A stretch of 64,000 bases of DNA from Chitinophaga niabensis (GCF_900129465.1 NZ_FSRA01000001.1:3040482-3104481); one strand, 5' to 3'. Shown: positions 30,795 through 40,516, counted from the stretch's first letter. The notes: generated by a model not told the origin, from the sequence alone. Numbers and translations: made by a program.

Positions 30795-33575
30795 TTAATA
30801 ATTGAATAATTGCTGCAAAGGAACGATCACTTCAAACCTGTCCTTCCGCAACGGATCGCCCGGGTTGGTGTTCAGGAGGTGGCTATACCTTACACCAAAT
30901 GTAAAAGGTAATACATTCCCCAGTTTAGTATCAAAGAACATTTCCCCTCCCGTAGATGCATATGTAACATCCTGCCTGGACCTAAAGTTGTAAGCCACGC
31001 TATGATCGTAGAATAAATTACCTCTCAGGCGGTTGAAGAACAGGATATTCGCAAATCCCCAATCGGGATATGCAATGGGAAAATGATAGTTGGCCCCGAG
31101 CTTGTACATGTGCTCGTAGAATGGTTTGTTATATCCTCTCGCATACACAAAATAATCTGTAAAGGCATAACGCAGGCTGGTATCCTTCTGCTGGAAGGCA
31201 CCTTGCAGCACAATGCTGTGGTTTGCCGAAAAGCCCGGCAGGTAAAGGTCTAAACGGCCATACAGTTGTTCTGCCGGAATACCGTTGATCGATCTGTTAT
31301 AACGGAACTGCAATGACTGTGCAAAATGAGAATTGATATTCTGCAGTGCCTTGATGCGCTGATTAATAAAACTACCGTTCAGATCAATGTACTGGATGTT
31401 GTTATCGCGGAAAACATACTTCGAATTACCGCTGCGCGTGCGGGTTACCTGGTGGTAGTTACCATTCAGGGTCAGGTAGCGGTAGTATTTGCCGGAAGTG
31501 AAGTTCAGTGGAATGCTTAAACCGCCGTACCAGTCCAGCTCATTCCATTGGATCTGGATAGTATCGTTCACATTCAGGTAACGCTGCATCCGGTAATCCA
31601 CTCCTGCACGCAGGTAGGGGAACCAGGCGCCATACAGCAGTGAAGCGCTTACGCTGGGGCTTTCCTCATTGTAATTATATCTCACGCCCACCATGCTCTG
31701 TAAAGTTCCCAGCACATTCTCTCCATGCAGGAATAAACCATACTCCGGATCGTCTATTTCCGGTAACCAGCTATGGAAGTTAAAGATCCGGTGTGTTTTA
31801 GGGTATTTACGGACCTGGTGTTCTCCGGCAGGTATTTTATCGAGGATATTGCCACCTTCGCCAAAATCAGGCTGTAACCAGGCACTGTGGTGATCTACGA
31901 AAGTATTTGAGGAAAGCGCCGTCCGTAACAGCTTATACCCGTCTGCGGTGAACTCACTGAATACAATATGATCTCCTGCAACAGCCATATGCTGCACACC
32001 ATTGGGCCTGTTTGTTACCTGTTTAACTTCATTGCCGTTTAAAGTGTAAACATTGTCCGCATCTTTAAATGCTGCCGTAAAATAAATGTGCTCTCCCTGC
32101 ACGGAAGGAATACCGATCGTTTGTACGCCAAACGGCACCAGGATCTTCACGCTGCCATCTGCAATGGCCTGTTGTATAAGGGCCATCCTGCCTTCCTGGT
32201 CACGCACGGCACTGATAATATGCTGATCGTCTGCCGTAAATTTTGGATAGGTATAATACCAGTTACCGGGATTGGGGAAAGTATGTATGGCTGCCCCGGT
32301 TTCCGCATCCAGTAGTTTGAGCTGGTATTGCTGTGTGAGTGAAATGGTGGCCACCACTATTTTCTTTCCATCAAAAGAAAGATCAGGTGAAAAACAGCGG
32401 CGTTCCATTCCCAGTGTCTGCATCTGCCCGCTGCTGCGGTCAAATACTTTCACCACGGAATTATCTTTCCAGCCCCAGCGTGCATCAAACCGGCTTTCGG
32501 TCCAAAGCAGTTTATTATTGCGGTAGCTGAAATAATCATCAAAACCAATGCCCGGCCGCACGATCAGGGTTTCATGCCCTTGCGCATCCCGTTCATAAAA
32601 ACCGGGGACCTTTTTATAGGAACTCTTTGAAACAATGAAACTGCTGTCGCCGGCAGCATATACGTATTTGTAATGGGTGACAGTGTTCGTAGCTGGTGTG
32701 AGCGTATCCGCCGCCGGTTTTTCTGCTGCATTCCAGGCTGCGGCATATTCATCCCATGAAGCTTTAAAGAAAGCCGCGGCATTTTTGCCGGTGCGGTGTT
32801 TAAGGCTTTGGGAGAAAGGATAGAATACACGGCGGTAGCGAACGGCATCGTCTGTTACATCTTTCCAGAACGTTTGCCCGTGATGTTTTCTGCCGTAACT
32901 GGTCATCATATACCCCGTGGCATAATGGTCCGGTATAAAATTGCGGTACGATCCGTTGCGGACCTGCATGAAAGAGTACTTTTTATTGGCCAGCGTTAAA
33001 GCCCTGAAATCATTGAAAAATGCCGGTAAACGGCCTCTGCCCTGTAAGCTCAAAGCCGTTTCCATCACCACGGCATCCCCTTCCCAGAACCAGTTGGGCA
33101 CCGCAATGTTGGTGAGGGCTGCCTGACCCAGTTCTCCACCCAGGTAATAGAATACTTTGCTGAGCCCTTTCCGGAAATTGTTGTTCTGCAATACGTGACG
33201 ATATTCATGAAGGGCGAGCTGATCTACCCAGTTCACAGAACCCACATCGTTGCTGGAAGGGGGTGGTGTAAGAAAGAATTCAGACCGGAAGGGGCCTAAC
33301 TGCACATAGCCGTTGGATTGCATGGTCTGCGGCTGCAGTACAATGCTCACCTTGTGTTGCAAGGGGCCGATACTGCTCCTGTGATAACGGCTGATCTGTT
33401 GTACGATATCCGTTACCCGCTTACCCTGGGCATCCATTCCTTTCGGAAAGATCACCCGCACTGTATCCGTATTGATCTGCTGCCATTTGAGGGAGGGCGG
33501 ATTGCCGCCGAATTGTTGGGCTGTAACCTGCTGTACCAGCACTACAGCCATTGCAAGGCATAGAAGTCTGCGCAT
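30795..33575 (-). CDS. large secreted HExxH protein with propeller-like and beta-barrel regions
   Basis: The 926 residues begin with a signal peptide (MRRLLCLAMAVVLVQQVTAQ). Residues 25-290 look like a gluzincin metallopeptidase domain: HEYRH at 123-127 gives HExxH, and WFWEGDAVVMETAL supplies a candidate third zinc ligand (Glu 165). Residues about 300-600 have repeated WD/TolB-like blades (FSPDLSFDGKKIVVATISL, YPKFTADDQHIISAVRDQEG, VQHMAVAGDHIVFSEF). The rest is rich in Tyr/Asn-containing strands and ends FEVIVPLQQLFNY, like an outer membrane barrel. Peptidase, propeller and barrel in one chain is unusual. Target unknown. The permease gene follows 9 nt later. Confidence 0.72.
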   Translation of the reverse strand: MRRLLCLAMAVVLVQQVTAQQFGGNPPSLKWQQINTDTVRVIFPKGMDAQGKRVTDIVQQISRYHRSSIGPLQHKVSIVLQPQTMQSNGYVQLGPFRSEFFLTPPPSSNDVGSVNWVDQLALHEYRHVLQNNNFRKGLSKVFYYLGGELGQAALTNIAVPNWFWEGDAVVMETALSLQGRGRLPAFFNDFRALTLANKKYSFMQVRNGSYRNFIPDHYATGYMMTSYGRKHHGQTFWKDVTDDAVRYRRVFYPFSQSLKHRTGKNAAAFFKASWDEYAAAWNAAEKPAADTLTPATNTVTHYKYVYAAGDSSFIVSKSSYKKVPGFYERDAQGHETLIVRPGIGFDDYFSYRNNKLLWTESRFDARWGWKDNSVVKVFDRSSGQMQTLGMERRCFSPDLSFDGKKIVVATISLTQQYQLKLLDAETGAAIHTFPNPGNWYYTYPKFTADDQHIISAVRDQEGRMALIQQAIADGSVKILVPFGVQTIGIPSVQGEHIYFTAAFKDADNVYTLNGNEVKQVTNRPNGVQHMAVAGDHIVFSEFTADGYKLLRTALSSNTFVDHHSAWLQPDFGEGGNILDKIPAGEHQVRKYPKTHRIFNFHSWLPEIDDPEYGLFLHGENVLGTLQSMVGVRYNYNEESPSVSASLLYGAWFPYLRAGVDYRMQRYLNVNDTIQIQWNELDWYGGLSIPLNFTSGKYYRYLTLNGNYHQVTRTRSGNSKYVFRDNNIQYIDLNGSFINQRIKALQNINSHFAQSLQFRYNRSINGIPAEQLYGRLDLYLPGFSANHSIVLQGAFQQKDTSLRYAFTDYFVYARGYNKPFYEHMYKLGANYHFPIAYPDWGFANILFFNRLRGNLFYDHSVAYNFRSRQDVTYASTGGEMFFDTKLGNVLPFTFGVRYSHLLNTNPGDPLRKDRFEVIVPLQQLFNY

Positions 33576-33673
33576 ATGGATAACAAATTACATACAATTT
33601 TGAAGTATGCCTATTAAATTTCATATTTAGAGGCCTGACATCAGTGTGACAACGCACATACTGCATTTTTCCG

Positions 33674-33681
33674 TATTTTTG
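33674..33681 (+). promoter_or_regulatory. -7 box (TATTTTTG) of the IscA-like gene
   Basis: Exact TAnnTTTG match 21 nt before the ATG at 33703. An in-frame ATG at 33691 would lie only 9 nt away. Confidence 0.45.
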
Positions 33682-33702
33682 TAAGACTAAATGAATGGAA
33701 AC

Positions 33703-34047
33703 ATGGAAACGATCGCACCCTCACCCATAAAATTGACCAGCGGCGCCGTTCAGGAGCTGAACCGTATCAGGCAGGAAGATGGCTTCGACGCATCCCAATA
33801 CCTCCGTATTGGCGTTAAAGGCGGCGGTTGCTCAGGATTGTCCTACGTGCTGGGATTTGATGCTAAAATGGAAGACGATGATATTTTTGAACTGGAAGGC
33901 ATTCCGGTAGTGATGAAGAAAGCACATGGCATCTATCTCCTTGGTATGGAAATAGACTTCCAGAATGGCCTGAATGCCCGCGGATTCACTTTCAGCAATC
34001 CCAATGCAAGTTCCAGCTGCGGCTGCGGTACTTCATTTGCGGTATAG
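33703..34047 (+). CDS. HesB/IscA family iron-sulfur cluster assembly protein
   Basis: The 114 residues are A-type carrier sequence: IKLTSGAVQELNRIRQEDG, then IGVKGGGCSGLSYVLGFDAK with the first conserved Cys, and the C-terminal SSCGCGTSF with the Cys-Gly-Cys pair. The three cysteines ligate an Fe-S cluster or iron for delivery to apo-proteins. No suf genes are adjacent. ATG at 33691 would add four residues; I prefer 33703 because the -7 box would place transcription initiation near 33688. Confidence 0.93.
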   Translation: METIAPSPIKLTSGAVQELNRIRQEDGFDASQYLRIGVKGGGCSGLSYVLGFDAKMEDDDIFELEGIPVVMKKAHGIYLLGMEIDFQNGLNARGFTFSNPNASSSCGCGTSFAV

Positions 34048-34065
34048 CATATTTTTAAAGATCGT

Positions 34066-34096
34066 AACCGGCTTCCAACAGGAGCCGGTTTTTTTG
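34066..34096 (+). terminator. terminator of the IscA-like gene
   Basis: Stem AACCGGCTTCC / GGAGCCGGTT with a small mismatch and a 4-nt loop, followed by seven T residues. Confidence 0.88.
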
Positions 34097-34179
34097 TGCC
34101 TGATATTTTTCTTATTAACAAGTAATTACAAATGTCCAATAACATGTATCGCCAATATTGCATCTTCTAAAATAGTTGT

Positions 34180-34914
34180 ATGAAATATTGTCTATACATG
34201 GATGAGAGTGGAAACCATGGACTGACGCAGGTAGATGAAAGTTTCCCGGTTTTCCTTTTATGCAGTGTATTAATTGCAGAGTCGGATTATGATACCATTA
34301 GATGTAGTATAAACGAATTAAAGCACCAGTTCTGGAACAACAAAAATGTAATCTTTCATTCCCGTGATATCAGAAAATGCGACAAGGAGTTTGCCGTATT
34401 ATTTGATCTGGAAAAAAAGGCACAATTCTACGATGGGATTAATAAAATTGTAGCCGAAAACAACTACACCATAATAGCGTCCGCTATAAGAAAAGATGAA
34501 TACATAAAGCGGTTTGGCCGTCTCGCAAATGATGTATACGAGATTGCCCTGTCCTTCATTATTGAGAGAGCTGTTTTTCTATTAGATGATATCAGAGATT
34601 CCAATAAAGAGCTGGAAATAATCATTGAAAAGCGAGGAAGCAAGGAGGACAAACAACTCCATGAACATTTTCAACGGCTAATGGCACGGGGAACCGGTTA
34701 CGTTTCGGCGGAAAGGTTACGGGCATACAATCTTTCAATCGTTTTTAAAAGCAAAAGGGAGAATATAAATGGGCTACAACTGGCAGACCTCGTAGCCTAT
34801 CCCATTGCACGTTACGTAATAGACAGGGATAGACCCAATCCCTCGTATGATGCTATTAAGGATAAAGTCTATTCAAAAAAAGGGCGGATCTACGGACTTA
34901 AGGTATATCCATAA
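34180..34914 (+). CDS. DUF3800 domain protein
   Basis: The 244 residues have the features of the DUF3800 family: an N-terminal acidic strand YCLYMDESGNHG, FHSRDIRKCD, a central LEIIIEKRGSKEDKQLHEHF, and C-terminal GLQLADLVAYPIARYVIDRDRPNP. Conserved acidic residues and the fold suggest a nuclease-like RNase H arrangement, which is inference. Such genes are scattered and often found in accessory or defence-associated DNA. Here it stands alone between the IscA-like gene and secDF with no mobile element visible, and it looks richer in A+T than its neighbours. A hairpin follows the stop. Confidence 0.85.
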   Translation: MKYCLYMDESGNHGLTQVDESFPVFLLCSVLIAESDYDTIRCSINELKHQFWNNKNVIFHSRDIRKCDKEFAVLFDLEKKAQFYDGINKIVAENNYTIIASAIRKDEYIKRFGRLANDVYEIALSFIIERAVFLLDDIRDSNKELEIIIEKRGSKEDKQLHEHFQRLMARGTGYVSAERLRAYNLSIVFKSKRENINGLQLADLVAYPIARYVIDRDRPNPSYDAIKDKVYSKKGRIYGLKVYP

Positions 34915-34916
34915 AA

Positions 34917-34946
34917 TATAAAGCCAGACTTACGCCTGGCTTTATA
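34917..34946 (+). terminator. terminator of the DUF3800 gene
   Basis: 11-bp inverted repeat TATAAAGCCAG / CTGGCTTTATA with an 8-nt loop, 2 nt after the stop codon. The T residues lie within the stem, so termination strength is uncertain. Confidence 0.6.
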
Positions 34947-35082
34947 CCGATCGGGGACACCCCAGTCCAAAAATTTTAAGGTATTTCTACCTCATTCCAT
35001 ACAAAAGTAAGGCTTTTACTGAGAATATTCCTCTCATTATGATAATAAAATTGTCATAATGATGCAAAGCCTATCAAAAACA

Positions 35083-35116
35083 ACAAGGGCCGCCTCATCA
35101 CTGAGCCGGCCCTTGT
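35083..35116 (-). terminator. secDF terminator
   Basis: Stem ACAAGGGCCG / CGGCCCTTGT, extended by CTCA/TGAG beyond one mismatch, followed on the reverse strand by gttttt. It lies 23 nt past the secDF stop. Confidence 0.88.
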
Positions 35117-35138
35117 ATTATGTAAGATAAGTAAAAGC

Positions 35139-38100
35139 TTATTTGCCGCTTACTAACGGGGGAGCTTTCTGTATCACTACCGCTTCTTTCTCGTTAGAGA
35201 GGGTATTCTTCTTATCGAAGTCCACCAGGATCGGTGCAGCTACGAAGATAGAAGAGTAAGCACCGGTGATCACACCGATCAGCATCGCAAAGGCGAAACC
35301 ACGGGTTACTTCACCACCGAAGATGAAGAGGATCAGGATGGTCAGGAACACCGTTACAGAGGTCATGATCGTACGGCTCAATGTATCGTTGATCGCACGG
35401 TTGATCACTGTTTTGGTATCCGCACCCTTCATCAGGCGGAAGTTCTCACGGATCCGGTCAAACACGATCACCGTATCGTTCATCGAGAACCCTATCACCG
35501 TCAGGATCGCCGCAATAAAGTGCTGGTCGATCTCCAGGGAGAATGGTACCCAGGTACGGCAGAAAGAGAATACTGCCAGTGTTACCAATACGTCGTGCAG
35601 CAGGGAGAAGATAGTACCGATAGAGTACTGCCATTTCGAGAAGCGCAACAGGATGTACAGGAAGATCACGATCAGGGAAAGCACAGTGGCTTTCACCGCA
35701 CCAGCTCTTAAGTCGTCAGAGATAGTGGGCAATACTGTCTGCGAACCTACAATGAATTTATTGAGGAACGTTTGCTCGTCAATGTTACCAGCGTAGTATC
35801 CTTTCAGGCCCTGGAAGAGTTTGGATTTCACCTCAGCTACAGCAGCGTCGGAGTTATCTTCAATCTTATAAGGCGTGGTGATGTTCAGCTGATCTTTACC
35901 ACCAATGGTTTTCACGAAAGTTTCTGAGCCATAGATCTCGCTCAGTTTCTCCCGTACTTCTTCTTCATTCACTGGTTTCTCGAAGCGTACAGTGTAGCTG
36001 CGTCCGCCACTGAAATCCACACCATGGTCAAAACCATGGAAGAAGGAACCGATACCCAGTACCAGTACTACAGCAGAGATCATGTAAGTGTACTTACGCA
36101 TGCCTACGAAGTTGTAGTTGGCATGTTTGAAGATCCTGCGGGAAATAGGTGTGAAGTATTCCAGGTGTCTTTTCTTATTAGTCCACCAGTCAGTGATCAT
36201 ACGGGATACGAGGATACCGCAGAACAGGGACAATAAGATACCGATGATCTGTGTGGTAGCAAAACCCAATACAGGGCCAAGACCGAAGTAGAACAGGATA
36301 CAAGCGGTGAGCAGGGAAGTGATGTGACCATCCAGTACCGGCGCGTAAGAACGTTTGTAACCGTCTTCCACCGCCTGCTGGTAAGTTTTACCACGGCTCA
36401 GTTCATCCTTGATCCTTTCAAATATAATTACGTTCGTATCCACAGCCATACCAATGGTTAATACCAGACCGGCGATACCAGGCATCGTGAGCGTGGCGCC
36501 CAGTGAAGCAAGGATCCCTACGGTAAACAGCAGGTTGAGGATCAGTGCGATGTTCGCAACCCAGCCGCCGGTGTTGAAGTACACCAGCATCAGGACGAAG
36601 ATCACAGCGAAAGAGATAATGAAAGATTTAGCACCTGCTTCGATGGATTCCTGCCCGAGGGTAGGCCCAACTACCTGCTCCTGTACAATCTTGGCAGGGG
36701 CAGGCATTCTACCGGATACCAGGATGTTGGCAAGGTCAGTAGCTTCTTCCAGGGTAAAACTTCCGCTGATGGAAGAGTTACCGTTCGGGATCTCGCTATT
36801 GATAGAAGGTGCAGAGTATACTACGTTATCCAGTACGATGGCTACATAGTTAAATGTACGGGCATCGTTAGGATTGGAAGGTTTCAATGCGCGGGTAAGG
36901 TTACGCCAGTCGCGTGTACCTACGTTATCCATGCTCATGGTCACTTCCACCTGGTGGTTATCCTGTCCGAAATCCGCTTTCGCTGCAGTCACCCTTTCAC
37001 CGGTGATCTTAGCGACAGGATTAGCAGGATTTACTTTGATACCATATACAGGCAGTGGTTGTGAACGGTCTTCACGGTTGGTAGGGCCATATACGAACAC
37101 GAGGTCTTTTGGCAGGATAGCCTTCACACCAGGTGTTTCTATGTACTTGCGGAAAGTAGCGGTGTCTTTAGGGAAGATACGGCCAAGCATTGAGCTGGGC
37201 AGGATCTGGCCTTGTTCATTCACTGTAGGCATGAAAATAGCGAACAGTGGATTTTGTTTGATCTGCTCATCACGCAGCGCATCCAGTTGTTTGGCTGAGT
37301 CTGAACCCAGTTTGGCAACACCTGAATCCTTAGCCAGCAGGCTGGTAAGGCTGGCAGCTGAATCTACAGGAGCTGCAGCAGTGGTAGCGGCAGTATCCTT
37401 TACAGCAGGAGCAGCAGAATCTTTTTTAGCAGAGATACCCTGGGAGATCTTAATGGCCTCGTTCATGGGTTGCAGTACTGTTAAATAGAATTCTTCACCG
37501 CTTTTATATGTTTCACGGAATTCCAGGTTGGCACTTGCCTGCAGGTACTTGCGTACACGTGCGGCATCATCCACACCGGCCAGTTCCACGGAAATGATAC
37601 CGCGGTTCTCATCCAGGTTGATGGTGGGAGAAGCTACCCCGAACTTGTCGATCCGGTTTTGCAACACTTTATAGGTGTTCTTGATAGCTGCTTTAGATTC
37701 GCTGCGGATCACGCTCAGCACCTGGTCGTTGGTACTGTTGAAGGTGATCTGCTTTTGCTGTGCATTAGCGAAAATAGAAGCCAGCTTACCATTTGGTGCT
37801 TCTTGTTTATAAGCTTCTCCAAACAGGGTCACGAAATCGGACTGGCTGTTCTTTTTAAGCTCAATGGCTTTCTTAATGGCATTGTTGAATGCCGGGTCCT
37901 TGGAATGACCGGAGAGCGCGCGTACTACGTCTTCTACACTTACTTCCAACACCACATTCATACCGCCCTGCAGGTCAAGACCGAGGTTCAGTTGCTTTTC
38001 TTTCGCTGAGGTATAGGTGGTAAACCAGGGAAATCCCGCAATCTGCTTGCCACTGGCGCTGTCCAGCATTTGTTCTGTCCTTTCCTTGATCAGGTCATTC

Positions 38101-38303
38101 AGTGTGTCGGCATAAAGGGCTTGCGCTTCCTTGTTACCGGCATACTTTTGTTCAGCGGTAGGATATTGGTGGGCCACAAAGTCTTCGGCCTTGGTCTTTA
38201 TCTTTTTCTCATAGTTCCGTACCACGAACGTGAAGGACAATTGATACAAAGAGATAAGGATCAGTGCGACAGCAAAAAATCTAACCAGTCCTTTTAGTTG
38301 CAT
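35139..38303 (-). CDS. secDF: protein translocase subunit SecDF (fused)
   Basis: The 1054-residue fusion of SecD and SecF uses proton motive force to help SecYEG pull proteins across the inner membrane. TM1 is near residues 7-27. The SecD signature LGLDLQGGMNVVLEV lies near 110, followed by the large P1 periplasmic domain. A low-complexity Ala/Thr/Ser linker (near 295-345) sits within P1. The SecD membrane block contains GMAVDTNVIIFERIKDELSRG. The SecF half begins FHGFDHGVDFSGGRSYTVRF and contains NDTVIVFDRIREN. Its partner YajC is encoded at 42460-42813. The TATCTTTG box at 38342-38349 is the likely promoter. Confidence 0.97.
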   Translation of the reverse strand: MQLKGLVRFFAVALILISLYQLSFTFVVRNYEKKIKTKAEDFVAHQYPTAEQKYAGNKEAQALYADTLNDLIKERTEQMLDSASGKQIAGFPWFTTYTSAKEKQLNLGLDLQGGMNVVLEVSVEDVVRALSGHSKDPAFNNAIKKAIELKKNSQSDFVTLFGEAYKQEAPNGKLASIFANAQQKQITFNSTNDQVLSVIRSESKAAIKNTYKVLQNRIDKFGVASPTINLDENRGIISVELAGVDDAARVRKYLQASANLEFRETYKSGEEFYLTVLQPMNEAIKISQGISAKKDSAAPAVKDTAATTAAAPVDSAASLTSLLAKDSGVAKLGSDSAKQLDALRDEQIKQNPLFAIFMPTVNEQGQILPSSMLGRIFPKDTATFRKYIETPGVKAILPKDLVFVYGPTNREDRSQPLPVYGIKVNPANPVAKITGERVTAAKADFGQDNHQVEVTMSMDNVGTRDWRNLTRALKPSNPNDARTFNYVAIVLDNVVYSAPSINSEIPNGNSSISGSFTLEEATDLANILVSGRMPAPAKIVQEQVVGPTLGQESIEAGAKSFIISFAVIFVLMLVYFNTGGWVANIALILNLLFTVGILASLGATLTMPGIAGLVLTIGMAVDTNVIIFERIKDELSRGKTYQQAVEDGYKRSYAPVLDGHITSLLTACILFYFGLGPVLGFATTQIIGILLSLFCGILVSRMITDWWTNKKRHLEYFTPISRRIFKHANYNFVGMRKYTYMISAVVLVLGIGSFFHGFDHGVDFSGGRSYTVRFEKPVNEEEVREKLSEIYGSETFVKTIGGKDQLNITTPYKIEDNSDAAVAEVKSKLFQGLKGYYAGNIDEQTFLNKFIVGSQTVLPTISDDLRAGAVKATVLSLIVIFLYILLRFSKWQYSIGTIFSLLHDVLVTLAVFSFCRTWVPFSLEIDQHFIAAILTVIGFSMNDTVIVFDRIRENFRLMKGADTKTVINRAINDTLSRTIMTSVTVFLTILILFIFGGEVTRGFAFAMLIGVITGAYSSIFVAAPILVDFDKKNTLSNEKEAVVIQKAPPLVSGK

Positions 38304-38341
38304 TTTGTTTCGGATTATTAATATAAATTTTTCAAGAGTTG

Positions 38342-38349
38342 CAAAGATA
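38342..38349 (-). promoter_or_regulatory. -7 box (TATCTTTG) of secDF
   Basis: Exact reverse-strand TAnnTTTG match 39 nt upstream of the secDF start. A -33 TTTG at the usual distance was not found. Confidence 0.42.
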
Positions 38350-38445
38350 GAATTTAAATTGATATATTAAAGCCCGGTTCAAAACTGTTAGCAATCCACT
38401 ATCCGATTGGTTTTGAGCTAGATTTTGGCCTAAAAATTTCCTTCT

Positions 38446-39714
38446 ATGATGCAACGCATTTTAACGGCAGGTGCAATATTGGTTTTTTTTACGAACTGCC
38501 AAACATCCCGGACAATTAATTCTGCTGCCATGCACAATTTAACATCAGCTTACCTGGATACCCTGCTGCAAGCCCGCAGTGCCAGGCTGGGCCCTGTTAT
38601 GAACAACCCGGAGGAGTACCGCCTGCAGATAATTTATACACAGATCAACCGCAAAGCCGGCAACCAGCCTGTATTTACGGACTATTACTACCATGTTTCG
38701 CCAGACCGGTACTTCTACCCTGCTTCTACGGTAAAAATGCCCGCAGCCTTTCTGGCACTGGAAAAACTGAACCGCCTGAAAGTGGATAAATACACCCCCA
38801 TGTATACAGATAGCCTGGCAGGCATCACTACGGCTGTTACGGAAGATACCTCTTCAGAAAACACACAACCCTCTGTGGCTCATTATATTAAGAAGATCTT
38901 CCTGGTGAGTGATAATGATGCTTTTAACCGGCTGTACGAGTTTATCGGGCAGGAAGAATTCAACCGGGCCCTCTGGGAAAAAGGTTATCCCTCCTCCCAG
39001 ATCCGCCACCGGCTGGATATTGCTCTTCCCCAGGAAGCCAACCGCCACACCAATGCCATCTGGTTTGAAAAGGATGGGAAGGTGCTTTACCGGCAAAAAG
39101 ACCAGGTGAGTACCCTCTCTTTTGCTCCCCGGCAGGATTCTGTGGGTAAGGCTCACTATAAAGGGTCCACCCTGGTCAATGCCCCTTTCGACTTCTCCCT
39201 TAAGAACCGCCTGCTGCTTGCAGACCTCCATAATATCCTCAAAAGTGTAATTTTTCCGGAAAGTGTAACTTCTACGCAAGCTTTTCGTTTAACAGAAGAC
39301 GACTACCGTTTTTTATACCGGTATATGTCGCAATTGCCAACGGAAACACGCCACCCGGCTTATGATACAGCCGAATTCCATCACAACTATGTAAAATACC
39401 TGATGGGAGGCGCAAACGGAAACGTAGCATTACCCGCAGGCCTGCGGATTTTTAATAAACCAGGCTGGGCTTATGGTTTTTTGACAGACGTAGCATATTT
39501 TGTGGACTTTGACCATGGCGTGGAATTCCTCCTTTCTGCCACCATCTATGCCAATAAGGATGGGGTGATAGGAGATGATAAATATGACTTCGAAACAACA
39601 GGAAAACCATTCCTGAAAGCACTGGGGGAGATCATTTATGAAGAAGAATTAAAAAGGACCAAAAAATACAAACCAGATCTGAAGCGTTATAAAATAAACT
39701 ACAATGGCATTTAA
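38446..39714 (+). CDS. serine hydrolase of the beta-lactamase/PBP fold, lipoprotein
   Basis: The 422 residues begin with a lipoprotein-like signal peptide (LVFFTNCQT, Cys near 18). The class A beta-lactamase-like catalytic motifs are present: SxxK as STVK at residues 94-97, SDN at 155-157 (LVSDNDAFNRLYEFIG), and a KxG variant as KPG in RIFNKPGWAYGFLTD near 345. A true beta-lactamase would be about 290 residues with KTG, so a transpeptidase-, carboxypeptidase- or esterase-like role is as likely as antibiotic hydrolysis. Its stop overlaps the frame that leads into the DUF4397 gene, so the two may be co-transcribed. Confidence 0.82.
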   Translation: MMQRILTAGAILVFFTNCQTSRTINSAAMHNLTSAYLDTLLQARSARLGPVMNNPEEYRLQIIYTQINRKAGNQPVFTDYYYHVSPDRYFYPASTVKMPAAFLALEKLNRLKVDKYTPMYTDSLAGITTAVTEDTSSENTQPSVAHYIKKIFLVSDNDAFNRLYEFIGQEEFNRALWEKGYPSSQIRHRLDIALPQEANRHTNAIWFEKDGKVLYRQKDQVSTLSFAPRQDSVGKAHYKGSTLVNAPFDFSLKNRLLLADLHNILKSVIFPESVTSTQAFRLTEDDYRFLYRYMSQLPTETRHPAYDTAEFHHNYVKYLMGGANGNVALPAGLRIFNKPGWAYGFLTDVAYFVDFDHGVEFLLSATIYANKDGVIGDDKYDFETTGKPFLKALGEIIYEEELKRTKKYKPDLKRYKINYNGI

Positions 39715-39763
39715 CAACCGTAAAATAAATAGTAATCAACAAAAATTTGAGAGCATGGTAACA

Positions 39764-40432
39764 ATGAAAAACCGATTCGTAGCACTGTTGGCAATGGTTG
39801 CAGTGATCACAGGCCTGTCTTCCTGTTTAAAGAATAACGTGACACCGGAACCACCCAGTACTGTAATTGTTTTCATCCAGGGGTCTCCCGCTTTTAGCAT
39901 GGACCTTTTATTCAATTCCAAGAAAGCGAACTCGGCTCCTTTTGCATTTGGTGAATCCGTTGGGGACAGGTTTGCACCTGCCAATATAAAGATCGATTTT
40001 AATAAAGCAGGTTCGGATAGCCTGCTGACCAGCGTAACTGCCAACTTCGACACGCTGGAATATCATACTATTGTTCTCTGGGGCAGTTCTCCGGTAAAAT
40101 CTTATAATATCAGGGAAGATTTTTCCACCATCTCCCGTGAAAAAGCAAACATCCGCTTCATTAATTTAGTAGATGATACCAATCCGGTGGACTTCTTTGT
40201 CAATAACGCCAAATTTTCCAGCAGTTTTTATCAGGACTTCCAGGGTAGCGCTGAGTTCCAGGCTGTAGAGGCCAATACAGTGAGCTTCTCAGTGAAAGAT
40301 CAGGCTGGCAACGTACTTGCAACGCTGGCTGACAAAACCCTGGCTCCCCATTATGCGTACAGCATTATTTACATGGGTGTAAAAGGACAAACAGGTGATA
40401 AAAAACCAGTGATCAAGATCCTGCAACACTAG
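39764..40432 (+). CDS. DUF4397 lipoprotein
   Basis: The 222 residues begin with a lipoprotein signal peptide (MKNRFVALLAMVAVITGLSSC). The mature part shows the DUF4397 pattern of repeated Ig-like strands (IVFIQGSPAFSMDLLFNSKKAN..., ANIRFINLVDDTNPVDFFVNNAKFS, VSFSVKDQAGNVLATLADKTLAPHYAYSIIYMG). Function unknown, probably a surface or periplasmic lipoprotein. The frame is open from 39704 inside the upstream gene; the ATG at 39764 places the signal peptide at the N-terminus, and the ATG at 39755 is an alternative. Confidence 0.8.
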   Translation: MKNRFVALLAMVAVITGLSSCLKNNVTPEPPSTVIVFIQGSPAFSMDLLFNSKKANSAPFAFGESVGDRFAPANIKIDFNKAGSDSLLTSVTANFDTLEYHTIVLWGSSPVKSYNIREDFSTISREKANIRFINLVDDTNPVDFFVNNAKFSSSFYQDFQGSAEFQAVEANTVSFSVKDQAGNVLATLADKTLAPHYAYSIIYMGVKGQTGDKKPVIKILQH

Positions 40433-40462
40433 TTCGGCTTGTTCCTGCACAAATAATATTTA

Positions 40463-40499
40463 AAACGTCCCGGGTTAAACCCCGGGACGTTTCTTTTTA
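40463..40499 (+). terminator. DUF4397 gene terminator
   Basis: Perfect 12-bp stem AAACGTCCCGGG / CCCGGGACGTTT with a 6-nt loop, then ctttttat. Confidence 0.9.
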
Positions 40500-40516
40500 T
40501 GCTCATCTTTTTGCAG

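Noticed and set aside
38446..39714. Class A beta-lactamase resistance gene
   Set aside because: SxxK and SDN are present, but the chain is about 420 residues and KTG is replaced by KPG, so resistance function is not supported.
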